Positions 11,914-23,894 of a stretch of DNA of 64,000 bases are shown piece by piece (position 1 is the first letter of the stretch; each line of letters begins with the position of its first letter). The DNA is taken from the NCBI GenBank assembly GCA_024138025.1, contig JAMXBD010000173.1, positions 1 through 64,000 on the forward strand, in the 5' to 3' direction. The position numbers and the translations under genes were made by a program. The notes under the pieces are model-generated. The model was not told the DNA's origin. It saw only the letters and a program-made list of their open reading frames with translations, and did not search any database. Source of the DNA: Combretum micranthum. Its lineage: Eukaryota > Streptophyta > Magnoliopsida > Myrtales > Combretaceae.

Positions 11914-12062
11914 TTTAATATCATATAAAATGGGGATAAATTTGACACCTCAACCTATGAGTCTCAGCTTTTGGAAAAAATAAAAATAAATAATAAAAAG
12001 CTTACGAGTCTCGAAGTCTTGGTGAGCTTATAAGAAAAGCAACAACTTTTGCAAAGTTTTGT

Positions 12063-12510
12063 TGATGCATCAATAATAATATTGTCAATATATTTTCAAT
12101 ATCTTTTAATTGGATATTTAATAGCTTTTCATTAATATCTTTTAGTTGGATTTAATGTCTTTTGAATAGGATTTTTCTTTATTCATGATTTAAAAAAAAT
12201 ATCTTTTGAATATCATTTAATGTCTTTTAATAGGATTTTTACTTTTTTAGTTTTTTTCCTTTTTTGGCAATTTTAGGTTTTTAATCTAAATTGTATACAT
12301 TGTGGCAAATATTGAAGATCACTTTATTAGTAATTTTATCTTTGAGTCGTCTTTTACTTAATTTTTCTAAAATTTCAAATTACTTTGTGAATTTCTATTT
12401 TTGGATGTCTATTATCTAGTTATTCGCAAAATCAAAGACATTATAAGATCACATTTAGGCATTAATGTGCGAATGAACGGGACGTGATAATTTTCTTTTA
12501 TTTTGCTGTG
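12063..12510 (+). repeat. 5' LTR of the gypsy deletion derivative
   Basis: Direct repeat of 13414-13867. It begins TGATGC and ends near GCTGTG, shortly before the primer binding site. The partner LTR ends GCTGCA, so the terminal CA has decayed here. Confidence 0.85.
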
Positions 12511-12515
12511 TGAGT

Positions 12516-12527
12516 TGGTATCAAAGC
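12516..12527 (+). promoter_or_regulatory. Primer binding site (initiator tRNA-Met type)
   Basis: TGGTATCAAAGC lies five bases after the 5' LTR and differs at one position from the canonical TGGTATCAGAGC complement of plant initiator tRNA-Met. Confidence 0.8.
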
Positions 12528-12549
12528 TATGTTCACTCTTAGAGTACCA

Positions 12550-13370
12550 CGGCACCATGGAGGCAAACCAATCAACAATGTACAATGGAGGAAATTTATG
12601 AACGTGATGAATTGGATCGAAGAATCGGACAAATGATCGACGAGCATTTGGTTGCAACTGTAGAGCATCAATTAGACATAGTAGTGTATTGACTTGCAAA
12701 GAGGATGAGTGCACTTATGGGGAATCAAAATAGGAATTTTGACCCTGGCCATGAAAGAATCCCTAATTTGATGCTTAATCTTGATGAGGCAAGGATGATT
12801 CCACTTATGTTGATGAAGAAGAGCATTATGAAGAATTGTCTCGCAGGTGTGGTAGACCTTGTGTTGAGGAAGATAAGAGGCGTTGGGATACTAGGATGAA
12901 AATGGAGAAAAAAGAGGCTTTAGTCTTAAAGGACAAAGCTATTTTTGAGGCTATTGGTGATAGAGGACTAGTTTTTAACACTGAGTATGTTGAATAAGAG
13001 TTTATGATTGGAGGTGGTTGGGCAACATTGGTGGGAAATGAGGTCACTGAAGGGGTTGTAGTTTTTGACGCAATGAATTCTATAATAGCAAAGTTTTGCG
13101 ATGTGTATCCTGATGAATTACTAGATGAATTAATCCTATTACGTGATATCCAACATCAAATGATCTTAATCCTGGAGCAGCCCTTCCAAATGGGCCATAT
13201 TACAAAATGAGCCTAAAGAGTATGAGGAGCTAAGGCAAAGAGTTGAGGAGTTATTGGCTAAGGGTTTATTTATGAGAGCTTGAGTCCTTATGTAGTTCCA
13301 TTCCTTCTAACACCTAAGAAGGATTGCTCTTGGGGTATGTGGTTGGTTAATCCCAAGCAATTCTTGCATG
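12550..13370 (+). pseudogene. Gypsy gag/pol fragment ending early in reverse transcriptase
   Basis: The frame is broken by stops. Near 13200-13345 the reading '[17 protein letters not shown]' followed by 'ESLSPYVVPFLLTPKKD' is the conserved start of Ty3/gypsy reverse transcriptase (the VPALLVPKKDGSWRMC region). It then diverges within about 40 residues and the rest of pol is absent. The segment 12840-13200 encodes charged, coiled-coil-like sequence of the gag-to-protease region. The length is a small fraction of a normal pol polyprotein, so it is a non-functional remnant. Confidence 0.75.
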
Positions 13371-13413
13371 TTATGGTGAAATCTAATGGGCGAATTTAAC
13401 AAAACTAAGGGAA

Positions 13414-13867
13414 TGATGCGGTTAATAATGATATAGCCTATATATATTTTCAATAACTTTTATTTGGATATTTAATAGCTTTTCATCAATATCTTTTAAT
13501 AAGATTTAAATTTTAATATATTTTGAATATTTTTTTAGTCATGGTTCAAAATAATATCTTTTAAATATTATTTATGTCTTTCAATAGATTTTTTTCTCTT
13601 TTAGTCTTTTTTTTCTTTTTTTGGCAAATTTTAGGTTTTTAGTATAAGTTGCACATCTTATGGCATATTGAAAATCACTTTATCAGTAATATTGTCTTCG
13701 AGCCATCTTTTGCTCAATTTTTTTGAAAACTTTGATTTACTTTACGAATTTTAATTTTTGAATGTTTATTGTTTGGATATTCGAAAAATCAACATACATT
13801 AGAAGACCACGTTCCGACATCCATCTAAAAATCAATGGACGTGATAATTTTCTTTTGTTGCGCTGCA
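13414..13867 (+). repeat. 3' LTR of the gypsy deletion derivative
   Basis: Direct repeat of 12063-12510, from TGATGC to GCTGCA. Many substitutions separate the two LTRs by eye, so the insertion is old. Confidence 0.85.
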
Positions 13868-16007
13868 TTATTTCCATTGCATGCCGAAGCCTGAAGCATC
13901 GTCAGAAGGAATCAACTCGGGAACATGAAGAAATGATTAAAAAAAAAAACACACAGTTATAGAAGGACTTCCAGAAGATATTGAAATCTCGGACTCAAAA
14001 AATCATGTTAAGTGAGATTTTAAACGCTGAAGATAACACTTAGTGGAGAAAGTTCGTTAAATACGACTAATAAGATTAGTCAAATATTCGATATCGTACG
14101 TTACGCATCAGCCACCAAATTCATAATCAAAGCCTTTGAACATTAGGTGCCAAACATTAGTATCACATAATTTTTCTTCTATTATATTATTGTCCTGATC
14201 GAAATTTCTTTTTTCTGCCCCCTTAATTATTCTAGCCATAATAAATTCTACTCATTTTGTATGAATTGCTTTACCAATGTAATTGGGGGAAAATTTTAGT
14301 TAAAAAAATATTGAAGATTTTAGAGTTGTTACTAGTTGAGCAAGAAAAATGACAATCGGTCAAAAATTACATAGGCAAAACTTGTTTAACATAACACTTA
14401 TCTTTGAATAACCAAACAAATTCAAGCTTCAAAAACATTAATATTTATAGTGGTTTGAATCGATTATAATGGTCACCTGCATGCAATATGTGCTTCGTGC
14501 TGCACATGGCCTCAAAAGAGTGACACGTAGCACACAAAAGGAATGAGTAAGAATGAGGAGGTAAGGAGGAGAGTAGACAGTTTCATGGAACTCGAACATA
14601 CTAGTAACAGGTTAAGGAACTATGTAGCATCAACCCCATTGTTAAAGAAGAAGCTATGTGTTTTTTGCGCTAAGCTATGTTTGATCTCTTGTGAGAGTAT
14701 TCCAACAGTACAATGATACTTCTATTTATTTTTCAAGCCCTTCAAATGAGGTGGAGTTATGGGTATTTATAGAGTTAACTCTTAATGATGTCCACTGAAT
14801 CATACAGCATCACGATCGAGATGAATTAATCTCTATTGATAGGTTCTTACATAGGCTCTCAAGCCCATGAACGGCCACTTTAAGTGTGAACTCCTTGACG
14901 GAGTTGAGAGCAAACGAGTCAGTCTGATCCAACAATCTCTGCACTAAGCCCACTATGTCAAACTCTCTTAGTTATCCCAATGTTATTGACTTCTCTCTAG
15001 GCTTAGTCACTCATCCCAAAAAGTCAAACCAAGTCAATTATGGGCTTTAAGACTCAAAATTCAAATTTATCCTTCGATAACATTGAAAGGACTTTTTCTT
15101 TGAACTACCAAGTAAATCTTCTAAAAAAAAAAGGGAGGTTTCTTATTCTTAACTCACTTATTTTTACTTTTGATTTATGATTAACAAAATAGAAACAAAA
15201 CAAAAGTTCTTTTTAAGTATTTTTCTCACTTTCTAAAACGAAAAAAATTTATATACTCTAGAAATTTCTTTTTATTTTTTTTTTCACCAATCCCTAATGG
15301 TATCTTCATATTACTCGTCCGAGATTAAGCTATCAAAGTTCTCTTTATAGAAATAAGGGGAAAAATTAGTGGTTTTATTTATTTTATTAGGGAAAACATC
15401 CTAAAGTTTAATTTCTTTTTAAAAAAATATAAAAGCCCAAAGAGATGATCAGAAAGTGCAATTTTGGAAAGAAAAATTTAACTTAAAGGTCATAATTTTA
15501 TAAAACTCGTTTTTCTTTCTTTCTTTCTTTTCCTTTTTTTTTTTTTTTTCTATTTGACCCTTGATTCCTACCGAAAAAAGTTGATATTGAAAGACAACCA
15601 AAACGTTATCATGCTTTCTTCACCAAAAAAAAAAAAAATAGCAATAATTATACAATCATGAAATCGTATATTATTAAATAACATGTGCAATGGACATGAA
15701 ATATGAAATCAACTTTTTCATGAATTACGAAGCATAACACTCTTAAAAATGCAATTGTTATACAGTCATGTAATATCGAGCACGAGTGGAGCTACTCTTA
15801 TCATGCAATCGTGCAAAGACATATTCATGCAACTATGATTCCATCATCATCCAAACATCTGATTAAAAAAAAAAACTATGTTTTTCCTTTTATTCCTTTT
15901 CCATTTTTATTTTCTTTTTGTTCATTATTTTTTTTAAAATAATAAGATAAATATGATACATGTGAAAAAACAAATCATTCATGGTGCTGAGGATCCTAAA
16001 TTACATC
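13868..16007. other. Non-coding stretch between two LTR elements
   Basis: No gene was found. The 14440-15080 part has moderate base composition and an LTR-like look (leader-like purine tracts and a TATTTATAGAG box at about 14764), but no ends were resolved. A CTTT microsatellite and T-run lie at about 15512-15550, and A-runs at 15625-15640 and 15868-15877. Confidence 0.5.
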
Positions 16008-16012
16008 AATCC
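16008..16012. repeat. Left target-site duplication of copia element A
   Basis: AATCC is repeated at 19947-19951, immediately outside the 3' LTR. The 5-bp length is normal for Ty1/copia integration. Confidence 0.75.
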
Positions 16013-16273
16013 TTTGGAAATACTACACGTCTGTTTGTTAATATTCATGTGAATTTAAGGCAATCAACATAACCTTTATATCGACACAGCATTTAGGATA
16101 GTCAACACAGTCTTTAAGGTAGTTTTGTAATATCCTTTTTGTACAGCTATAATAATAATAATAATAGATAACAACAACTTTCCTGTTCATTTCATTTTAC
16201 AGAGTAAACAAGGAGGAACTTTCGATGCGTTAATGTTGATCATGAAATTTCTATTTTAATTAAATATTTCACA
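16013..16273 (+). repeat. 5' LTR of copia element A
   Basis: Direct repeat of 19666-19946. Shared blocks include GGAAATACTACACG, CCTTTTTGTACAGCT-like sequence and GGAGGAACTTTCGATGCGTT. It ends TTTCACA directly before the primer binding site. Confidence 0.9.
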
Positions 16274-16285
16274 TCGTATCAGAGC
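16274..16285 (+). promoter_or_regulatory. Primer binding site of copia element A
   Basis: TCGTATCAGAGC directly follows the LTR and differs at one base from the initiator tRNA-Met complement TGGTATCAGAGC. Confidence 0.85.
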
Positions 16286-16499
16286 GTGTGTAGATAATAC
16301 ATGCTTTTTTTCTTGAATTATTATTTTTTTATTGAAAGAATGTCAAAAGGTTCGGGAATACAACAGATTAGCGGAGATATGAGTTCTAGCGATCCATATT
16401 TCTTGACAAATTTGATCATCCTGGAATGACTCTTGGTAAAATTTGCTCTATAATATCTTTTAATGTTGAATCTTCATGTTTGAATAATATGTATGATTT

Positions 16500-17640
16500 T
16501 TAGATAGTAGATTCTAGTGCAACGGACCATATTACACCATATATACATCTTTTACATAATCGACAAACCATTTCCAAACCAATAGCTATCAAATTACCCA
16601 ATGGAACTTCACAAACTGTTTATATAGTGGGTGATATTTTTTTAAAACCTCAAATTACTCTACACAATGTCCTTTTTGTTCTTTTAAAACCTCAAATTAC
16701 TCTTCATAATGTCCTTTTTGTTCCAAATTCAAACATAACCTACTTTCTTTGCCTCAATTGTTAAAGAAAAAAAAAATTAAAAGCTAATTTTGATCTTCAA
16801 AAAGGTTGTTTTTAGGACCATTCAACTAAAGAAGTTGTGGCAATTGCAACGAAGAAATATGGGTTGTATGTGTTAGACAGTTAGCCAATAAAGAGTAGTT
16901 TAAAATCTTTTAGAACTTCATGTCTTTTGGTTTGAATAATGGTTTTTGTCATTCCCTTTTAACTGATTCTAATATTTTTTTACTTCGTAATCGTTCTGGT
17001 CATTCTTCTTTATCAATGCTTATGCATATTCCCAATTGTAAATTTGCAAGAAACCATGATTTCTTTTGTGAGACTTGTAAGCTTATTAAGCTTCATTGTA
17101 TTCCATTTGATAAAAATGATACACATACTTCAACTGTGTTTAAATTGATTCATGTTGATTTATGGGGCTCATATAAAATAGCTAATATTAGAAGATGCAC
17201 GATATTTTTTTACTTTGATTGATGATTTGTCACGTTGCATATTGACATGTCTTCTCTAAGATAAGTCTCAAGTTCTTGCTATTTTGACATATTTCTTCTC
17301 ATATATTAAGAACCATGTCAATGCAACTATAAAGTTTATTAAATCTAATATTGACTCTGAGATTGTTAAACAGCAATGCCAATATGTATTTTCTAAACTA
17401 GGCATTGTTCACCAACGAACGATGACCTATACACCATAACAAAATGGTGTAGTTGAACGACAACACAAATATCTTGTTAAAACTATAAGAGCTTTGTGTT
17501 TCATGCAAATCTTCCAAAATAATTTTGGGAAGAGTGTATTGTCACGATCACATATTTGATAAATAAAATAGCTATGTCAAAGCTAGCCTGGAAATCTCCT
17601 TTTGAAGTCCTTTTGGTACTCTACCCACTTATCATAATCC
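16500..17640 (+). pseudogene. Copia protease, GAG-pre-integrase and integrase remnant
   Basis: The protease remnant reads IVDSSATDHIT, where the family normally has D-S/T-G-A, so the active-site glycine is serine here. A 42-bp (14-codon) in-frame tandem duplication follows at 16644-16727. The open stretch 16920-17222 covers the GAG-pre-integrase H-H-C-C zinc finger (RSGHSSLS ... CETCKLIK) and the start of the integrase core (HVDLWGSYK). The core continues past a stop to QNGVVERQHKYLVKT near 17440-17490. Several stops and frameshifts are present. The function (element integration) is known for the family and cannot be active here. Confidence 0.85.
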
Positions 17641-17661
17641 AAAGGTATTACGAGTGTTTTC

Positions 17662-18960
17662 TTGGGTTATCCAAATGAGCAAAAAGGTTCCAAATTTTAT
17701 GATATAGTCGATCACGAAATCATTTTTAGTAGGGATATGCCTTTTCATGAATCTATTTTCCCTTACTATGATTTTCTTCATTCACAACATCATCACTTAC
17801 CTTGTTCTTTATCCAAGTTAATTTTTTTAACCCTAATCATACAGATATTAGTCATGCTGATCCTGTTTTGTCTCCATCAACTGATATTACTACTTCTCAT
17901 GTGCTTGATTAGTCATCTTTCCTTGTTGAGTCTTCATCATCTTCAGTTTTATAAAGATCTAATAGAAATAAACAAGCTCCTTCTTGATTGAAAGATTATG
18001 TACACTCAATTCATAATTATATGTCCACAACTTCTTCTAAACACATTACTTTTCATCCTATCTTTCATCCAATAGATTTTTCCTACTACACACTTGAATA
18101 TGTTGCATTTATTTCTAATGTTCTTACTATCCAAGAACCTACTTGTTATTCTCATGCTAAATTAAACATTAATTGGGTTCGAACAATGGGATCTGAGACA
18201 CATGCTTTAGAGGCTAACAATACTTGGAAGTTAGATGATTTACCTCTAGGGAATAAACCAATTGGCTCAAAATGGGTTTACAAAATTAAATACAAGCCTG
18301 ACGGCAACATAGATTGTTATAAGGCTCAATTAGTGGCAAAGGGTTATACTCAAGTTCCTGATAAAGATTATAAGTATACCTTTCCTCCAGTAGCCAAGTT
18401 AGTTACTGTTCGTATACTTATTGCTATTGCTACAACTTTTAATTAGACTTTACATCAATTGGGCGTTAATAATGCCTTTTTATATGGTTTTTTGGATGAA
18501 GAAATTTATACAATTCCTCTTGAAGACTATGATAAAGTTATTCCTGGTAAAGTATGTAAGCTTGTTCACTCTATTTACGGTCTTAAACAAGCTTCACATC
18601 AATGGAATCTTGAATTTAATTTTTTTTTTTTTTGTTCATCTTGGCTTTACTCAATCTCAGAGCAATTATTCGCTTTTCACTAAGTCTTCGTCAGGTAAAT
18701 TTTTGGATGTTCTTGTTTATGTTGATGATGTTCTTGTTACTGATAATTGTGAAGATGATATATGTTCACTTAAACATGAGATAGATAAGGCTTTTACTAT
18801 AAAAGACTTTTTGCACTTCTAAACTCTTTTTAGGCATTGAAGTTTTCTGTAATAGTGCTAGTACATGGTTGAATCAAAGGAAAATTTCTCTTAATGTTTT
18901 GCTAGACTCAAGACTTACTGGATATCGTCCTGCCAAGTTTCCTTTGTCGTAAGTTTTGAA
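17662..18960 (+). pseudogene. Copia reverse transcriptase remnant with lost catalytic Asp
   Basis: Frames at 17988-18446, 18459-18683 and 18421-18822 together give the copia reverse transcriptase. Recognisable blocks are LDDLPLGNKPIGSKWVYKIK, NAFLYGFLDEEIY, KLVHSIYGLKQ and VYVDDVLVT. The first catalytic aspartate, normally in D-V-N-N-A-F, is glycine (QLGVNNAFLYG); the YVDD pair is present. A 14-T run at 18620-18633 breaks the frame before YVDD. The linker upstream (17662-17991) is the usual poorly conserved region between integrase and reverse transcriptase. Confidence 0.88.
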
Positions 18961-19664
18961 ATTGCATAGGGGGAGCCTCTATCAGATCTTGGTTTCTATA
19001 GGCGAGTTATTGGATGCTTACTTTATATTACATTAACTCGACCTGATCATCCTTATGTCATTCATCATCTTAGTCAATTTGTTTCTAAGCCAAGATAGTC
19101 GCATCTTGATGCTATAATGCATGTACTTCGATATTTAAAAGCTATGGTTAATCATGGTTTGTTTTATTCCTCTTCTTCTTCTTTGGAGTTATCTAGTGAT
19201 TTAGATTTGGATTGGGGATCTTGTTTAATGAGTCGACATTCTCTTTCTGAATTTTGTGTATTTTTGGGTTCTTCTCTTGTTTCTTGAGACCAAGAAACAA
19301 AAAACTGTTTCTACATCATCAACGGAAGTTGAATATCAAAGTATGGTAGCAGCAAATAAAGAACTTTTGTAGGTTTCATACATATTAAAGGACTTTAATA
19401 TTTCTATTGCTTTATCTGTTTAGCTCTATTATGATAACAAAATTGCATAATTAATTATTAAATCCATGGCTTCATGGACACACTAAACACATCGATATCG
19501 ATATCCATTTTATCTGCGATAAGATCTCTGATGGTTTTCTCACTACTTCTCATGTTTCATCTCAGTTGTAACTTGCGAATCTCTTAACTAAACCATTAGG
19601 TGAACATCAGCTTGCATTCTTGTCATCCAAGATGGGTCTTTGTGCAGCCCAATTTTGAGGGGGG
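18961..19664 (+). pseudogene. Copia RNase H remnant
   Basis: In broken frames the sequence keeps the connection region (LTRPDHPYVIHHLSQF-like), then the RNase H domain near 19200-19340 (DLDWGSC, SLSEFCVFLGSS). It ends with the HIDIDIHFI and LTKPLG blocks typical of copia RNase H C-termini at about 19485-19610. A purine tract (GAGGGGGGA, 19658-19664) precedes the 3' LTR. Confidence 0.8.
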
Positions 19665-19665
19665 A

Positions 19666-19946
19666 TGTGGAAATACTACACGTGTTTGTTAACACAGCAT
19701 TTAGGGCAGTCAACACAGCCTTATGTCAACACAACATTGAAAGCAGTCAACATAGCATTCAAGACAGTTTTGTAATTATCCTTTTGTACAGCTGTATATA
19801 TATATCGATTGAATACTAGATAACAATAACTTTCCTGTTCATATTTTCTCCTTTATCATTCTTTCATTTTAGAGGGTGAACAAGGAGGAACTTTCGATGC
19901 GTTAACACTGATACAAAAAATCTTTATTTTGATTAAATATTTCATT
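19666..19946 (+). repeat. 3' LTR of copia element A
   Basis: Starts TGTGGAAATAC after the polypurine tract. Compared with the 5' LTR it carries an extra 'gtcaacacaacattg'-type internal repeat and a short indel near 19840. It is followed by the AATCC duplication. Confidence 0.9.
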
Positions 19947-19951
19947 AATCC

Positions 19952-20935
19952 TAAACAATTAAACATGTTATTATGTTTTGGATTAGTAATTACATAAAAT
20001 TATTTTTAAAAGAAAAAAGGGAAAACTAACGTCGATAGTTTTCGGTTGGTGGTGGTTGGGTGTCTTTTAATAGTCATTCGTGGAAGTGAGGTGGTCGGCA
20101 CTCCACTAGCAGTGATGCTTAACTAACCTAACACTTCAATTGGTATTGACTATTGAGATTGCTTGGAGCACCGTAGTTAGATTGATTCAACTAGACATGC
20201 TTAAATCAACTCATTTCAGTGTGTTTTGGTGAAATTATTATTTGGCTTTAAGATTTTTGGTCTAACAATTCGATTTCTCACTTTAATCACACATGGTTTT
20301 GATTGCATGTACATAATTTTTATAAAGTAGGAATTAAGTTTCAATTTTGGGTTTTCTAAAGAAAGAAGTGATTTTTATTCACTTTTTTTTTTTTATTAAT
20401 GTGAATCAATCTAGCAACAACTCAATTACCTTTATGCAAGTAAGCCAACCTACAGTTGTCTCTGGCTTGCATAGCAATTATAGGAATTTTACAAATCTAA
20501 AAGATATATTTGCTATTTTTCTTTTCTGAAATCATTATCCTAAACTATTGGGATGCTTTCTAAATTTGGGTTTATCCACTTGTTAGATCTATCATGAATC
20601 TACTCTTATAAATACCCCCTTCTTGTATTCAATTTAGTCATTCTACTACTACTTTGTATCAACATACACTTGCTATTTAATTAACTAGGTCCTTATAGGG
20701 GATAACCCACTAATGCCTATTAATAGTTTATTGTTTTGCAAGCTACGCTATTACAAAGTCAAGACTTTGCAAGACCTAATTTGTTCATGTATTAGGTTCT
20801 ATAAATTAATAACTTTCCTATTGAAAATCTGCTAACAAGGATATTGGCTATTTTTTTTAATGTTTTTAGATATTTAGTTGTTAGAATTCTAGGAACTAGT
20901 AGCTAAGGCTCATGAAAGCCTAAAATTTCTTTTTA
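19952..20935. other. Non-coding spacer
   Basis: No gene or bounded element was recognised between copia element A and the large MULE. The open frame at 20347-20529 is low-complexity and unsupported. Confidence 0.6.
20927..20935. repeat. Left 9-bp target-site duplication of the large MULE
   Basis: TTCTTTTTA here, against TTCTTTTAT at 32941-32949: seven of nine identical. Nine bases is the diagnostic Mutator target-duplication length. The T-rich content weakens the statistical force. Confidence 0.6.
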
Positions 20936-21113
20936 GGGAAAATATGCAATTTATTACCTGAATTTTGCACAAAATGCAATTAGTTACCTAAACTTCCAAA
21001 TGTTTAATTTACTACCTATTTTAACTTTTCGTGACTACAAATAGTATCACTATTAACTCGATTAAGTCTATTTATCTACGTGTCACAGACAGTGAATACG
21101 CATGTGACACGTG
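20936..21113 (+). repeat. Left terminal inverted repeat of the large MULE
   Basis: Starts GGGAAAAT and is the reverse complement, with substitutions, of 32754-32940. The poly-pyrimidine-free, 'ttacctaaactt'-rich text also resembles the foldback MITEs at 33.7-34.3 kb. Confidence 0.85.
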
Positions 21114-23257
21114 TCTATTAAAATAAAAAATAATAATAATTTCACTACACGATTCTTGAGAGTAGTTGTGCCTTTTTTTTTCCTATGAAATAGATAACCA
21201 TGGTTAAGTCGATGAAAGAGAAAAGAGGGAAAAAAAAGTTGCAAAGGATTGAAGAAAGCAAACCAAGAACGAAAACCTTAATTTTTCCTGCCAAAATGAT
21301 GATACCTAAATAAACCTTAATCCTGACATGGAAGTTGACAACGTAGATACAAAGCAGAGAAGATGCAGGAGATCGATGGTTAAGTCATGTAATTCATCAA
21401 TGAGTTCAACATTTTAGTCATCGAACTCCAATGACAAAACTATCCTATGTGATTGTAAACTTGAGGCATGAATTTTTGTGGCTAGGACAAAAAGTAACTA
21501 TGGTTGCTAGTTTTTTGGATGTCCCAGGTTCAATAAGGTAATTTGTGTAACCGTGTTTATCCTGTAACTTCTTAAGGGTTTTGGATAGTTGCAATTTCGG
21601 AGAAATGAGAGGTGCAATTGAAACTATAGCAATACTTGTATTTACACTTTAATTTTTGTCTTTTTTTATAAGAGGATGATTGCAACTTCTTTCGATATGT
21701 GTAATGTGGGGATGAGCAGGAAAGAAGACTACAAGATGTGATTGAAGAGCTTAGAATGAATGAGTTGATGATCTCATCCATGGTTGATAAAGGAAGGGCT
21801 GAATTATAGAGCTTGAGGGAGGAGAACTTGCTATCACGAAGGATCGCGTTAGGAAACCTAAGGAACTAAGTGACCTAGTAGATGACAGTGATTTAGTGAA
21901 CCGAATGAAATCATATGGAGAATAAGAGATTGTAAAGCTGGAAAAATTGGTCATGCTCTACAAGTATATGTTATATGTGACATGTCTAGGAATGTTATTG
22001 TATTAGGTAGCATTTAGTGGATGAAATAAGCTTTATCTAACCCAACAAGTAGGATTGTAGAAAAAATACTATGCATAAGTTGAAGTTTGTTCAAGTGTAA
22101 TTCGTTGTGGGGAGTTTTTTTGTAATGAATCAATTGAAATGCTATGTTATGAAGAATTTATGTAAATGAAGGGATTCCGCTTAGTTTAAAATCTTATGTT
22201 GTCTATTTGATTTCCTTTCCTATATGATGTAAATTTAAATTGAAATGTCATTTCAAACAAAAGGTTTATCCATCTATTATTCTGTTCATTATAAAAGTAA
22301 AACAACTATTTTGTTCGTAATAGAAGTATAAATGGAAAAATAGCCAAACAGGATTGGCAAAATAAAAGTATAATGTACTAGCTAAAGCACATTTAGATAG
22401 GGATTCTTGTTCCATTGCTACAATTAAAATTTGCTAAAGAGGAGTTAAATGAAAAAACTTCATAAGTACACTCAATTATCAGTATTGATTGAGGATGGTA
22501 TCAAATATTAGTTGCCCTTTATGATGTAGTTCATGTATAATTTAGCCCAAAGACAAAACAAAAAGAAAAACTTCTTGTAAGGTGAGAATGAAAAAAAAAA
22601 AAACACCTTATAGTGGTAAACTTCTTGTATCATTTAGACAAAAAGAAAAACTTAAAAAAAAAAAAAACTCCTTATAATGGTAAACTCCTTACATCATTCA
22701 GCAAAATTAAAAAAAAAAAAAAAAAAATCCTTGCATTTTTTTCCATCTTTTTGCATCATTTAACCAAAAAAATAAAAAATAAAACCCCTGCATCAAATTG
22801 AAAATTCTTTTGTTTTCACTACTAAACCCAATTCTTATTCATTCATAAAGCATTATGCAATCCTCACCATGGAAAAGCCAAAGAAAATGCACCAGATGTA
22901 GATTCATTAGTCTAGTCACTAACCAAAGTGGAAGATATAATAACAATTTGAACCACAAAACTTAGACAATTCAAAATACAAAAAATCATCCAGCAATTCC
23001 AAAAGCCATTAAAATGCAATAAACCTAGACAAGCTAAAGGAAATGGAAGTTTTTCATAGTAATCCGATGGAAACATACACAAGATTGTCTTTACACGTTA
23101 GCCTAATGCCATAATTGGGTGTTGTACTTTATGGATATATACAAGCCTGGTGGCATAAATGGGTGTTGTATTTTACAAGAGACATCCCAAAATCAACACA
23201 AATCTCCACTTACATAAACAAAAGGAAAAAAGAAATCCTTTAGCATCACAAAAAAGT
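21114..23257. other. MULE subterminal non-coding region
   Basis: About 2.1 kb between the left TIR and the stop codon of the transposase gene. Several A-runs occur at 22590-22760 with a locally repeated phrase (cttcttgta/ccttataatggtaaac). No protein was recognised; open frames at 21572-21954 (minus) and 22613-22801 are low-complexity. Confidence 0.5.
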
Positions 23258-23411
23258 CTACTTAAAACTCTTCTGTGCAGGGGCTTCAACCTCAATTGCA
23301 TCGTTCTTGTCACTGGATTCTTCCAGATCAATGAAGCTTGGATTGGCTATGTTTTCACGGCAAAAGCTTATCATCATTATTCTATTACACTTTTGACGTG
23401 GCACTAGTTTT

Positions 23412-23892
23412 TGTTGGGACTTTCATGTCATGTCTACTCATATGTGTAATTGGATATGTGAACAAATATATACTTCGTTAATAATCATATATTTATTATT
23501 GTAATAAGTTTCAAAAACCTAATAATAATTGATTTAATAAAGCATAATGGTCTTAATCATCTAATATAAAGTGTGAAAATTAAATAATAAATGTGTGAAA
23601 TTCTTGAGGTTCATTACTAATTTTATGATGGGCAAAATTAGTAATAGCCCATTAGAGTTTTATATATAAAAGGTGTGGTCCTTGATTGACATACACAACA
23701 CAATTCAGTTTCTTTTTCATAAGAAATTAGGGTTCTCACCTCTCAATAGTGTGTACGATCAATTAGAAGATCAATTCTATCTAGATTCAAAACGTATTAC
23801 ACAAGGAATCAAGTATGTTTTCACTATCTTCTCTGCTCGTGTAATTTCTATCTAAGGATCGGTCTTCAAATATAAGAAATTATTTTCTATCA
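23412..23892 (+). repeat. 5' LTR of copia element B
   Basis: TGTTGGGAC to TTCTATCA. It shares with the 3' LTR the block TAAGAAATTAGGGTT and the terminus AAGAAATTATTTTCTATCA. A TATATATAAAAGG box at about 23661-23673 is the likely element promoter. About nine bases near the start, present in the 3' LTR, are deleted here. Confidence 0.92.
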
Positions 23893-23894
23893 AA

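Larger units (their letters stand above)
12063..13867 (+). mobile_element. Ty3/gypsy deletion derivative with two LTRs
   Basis: Two direct LTRs of about 450 bp (12063-12510 and 13414-13867) flank only about 900 bp of internal sequence. Both LTRs open with TGATGC and share blocks such as GGATATTTAATAGCTTTTC and GACGTGATAATTTTCTTTT. The internal part retains a gag/protease-side fragment and the first part of reverse transcriptase, and lacks the rest of pol. A purine-rich AAGGGAA lies just before the 3' LTR. The ends of the two LTRs differ (GCTGTG against GCTGCA), and no exact 5-bp target duplication was found (tttgt against ttatt). It is clearly non-autonomous. Confidence 0.85.
16013..19946 (+). 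mobile_element. Ty1/copia retrotransposon A (3.9 kb, defective)
   Basis: LTRs of about 261 and 281 bp flank a truncated pol in the order protease, GAG-pre-integrase zinc finger, integrase, reverse transcriptase and RNase H, which is the Ty1/copia order. A primer binding site and polypurine tract sit at the expected places. A gag region is essentially missing: only about 230 bp separate the primer site from the protease remnant. Both outer tips are mutated: the 5' LTR opens TT instead of TG, and the 3' LTR closes TT instead of CA. Many stops and frameshifts make it non-autonomous. Confidence 0.93.

Noticed and set aside
12412..13047. Minus-strand open frames at 12412-12714 and 12826-13047
   Set aside because: They overlap the plus-strand gypsy fragment whose family motifs are recognisable; no independent support.
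21572..21954. Two Ser-rich minus-strand frames in the MULE subterminal region
   Set aside because: Low complexity, no motif, and not in line with the transposase frame that ends at 23258.
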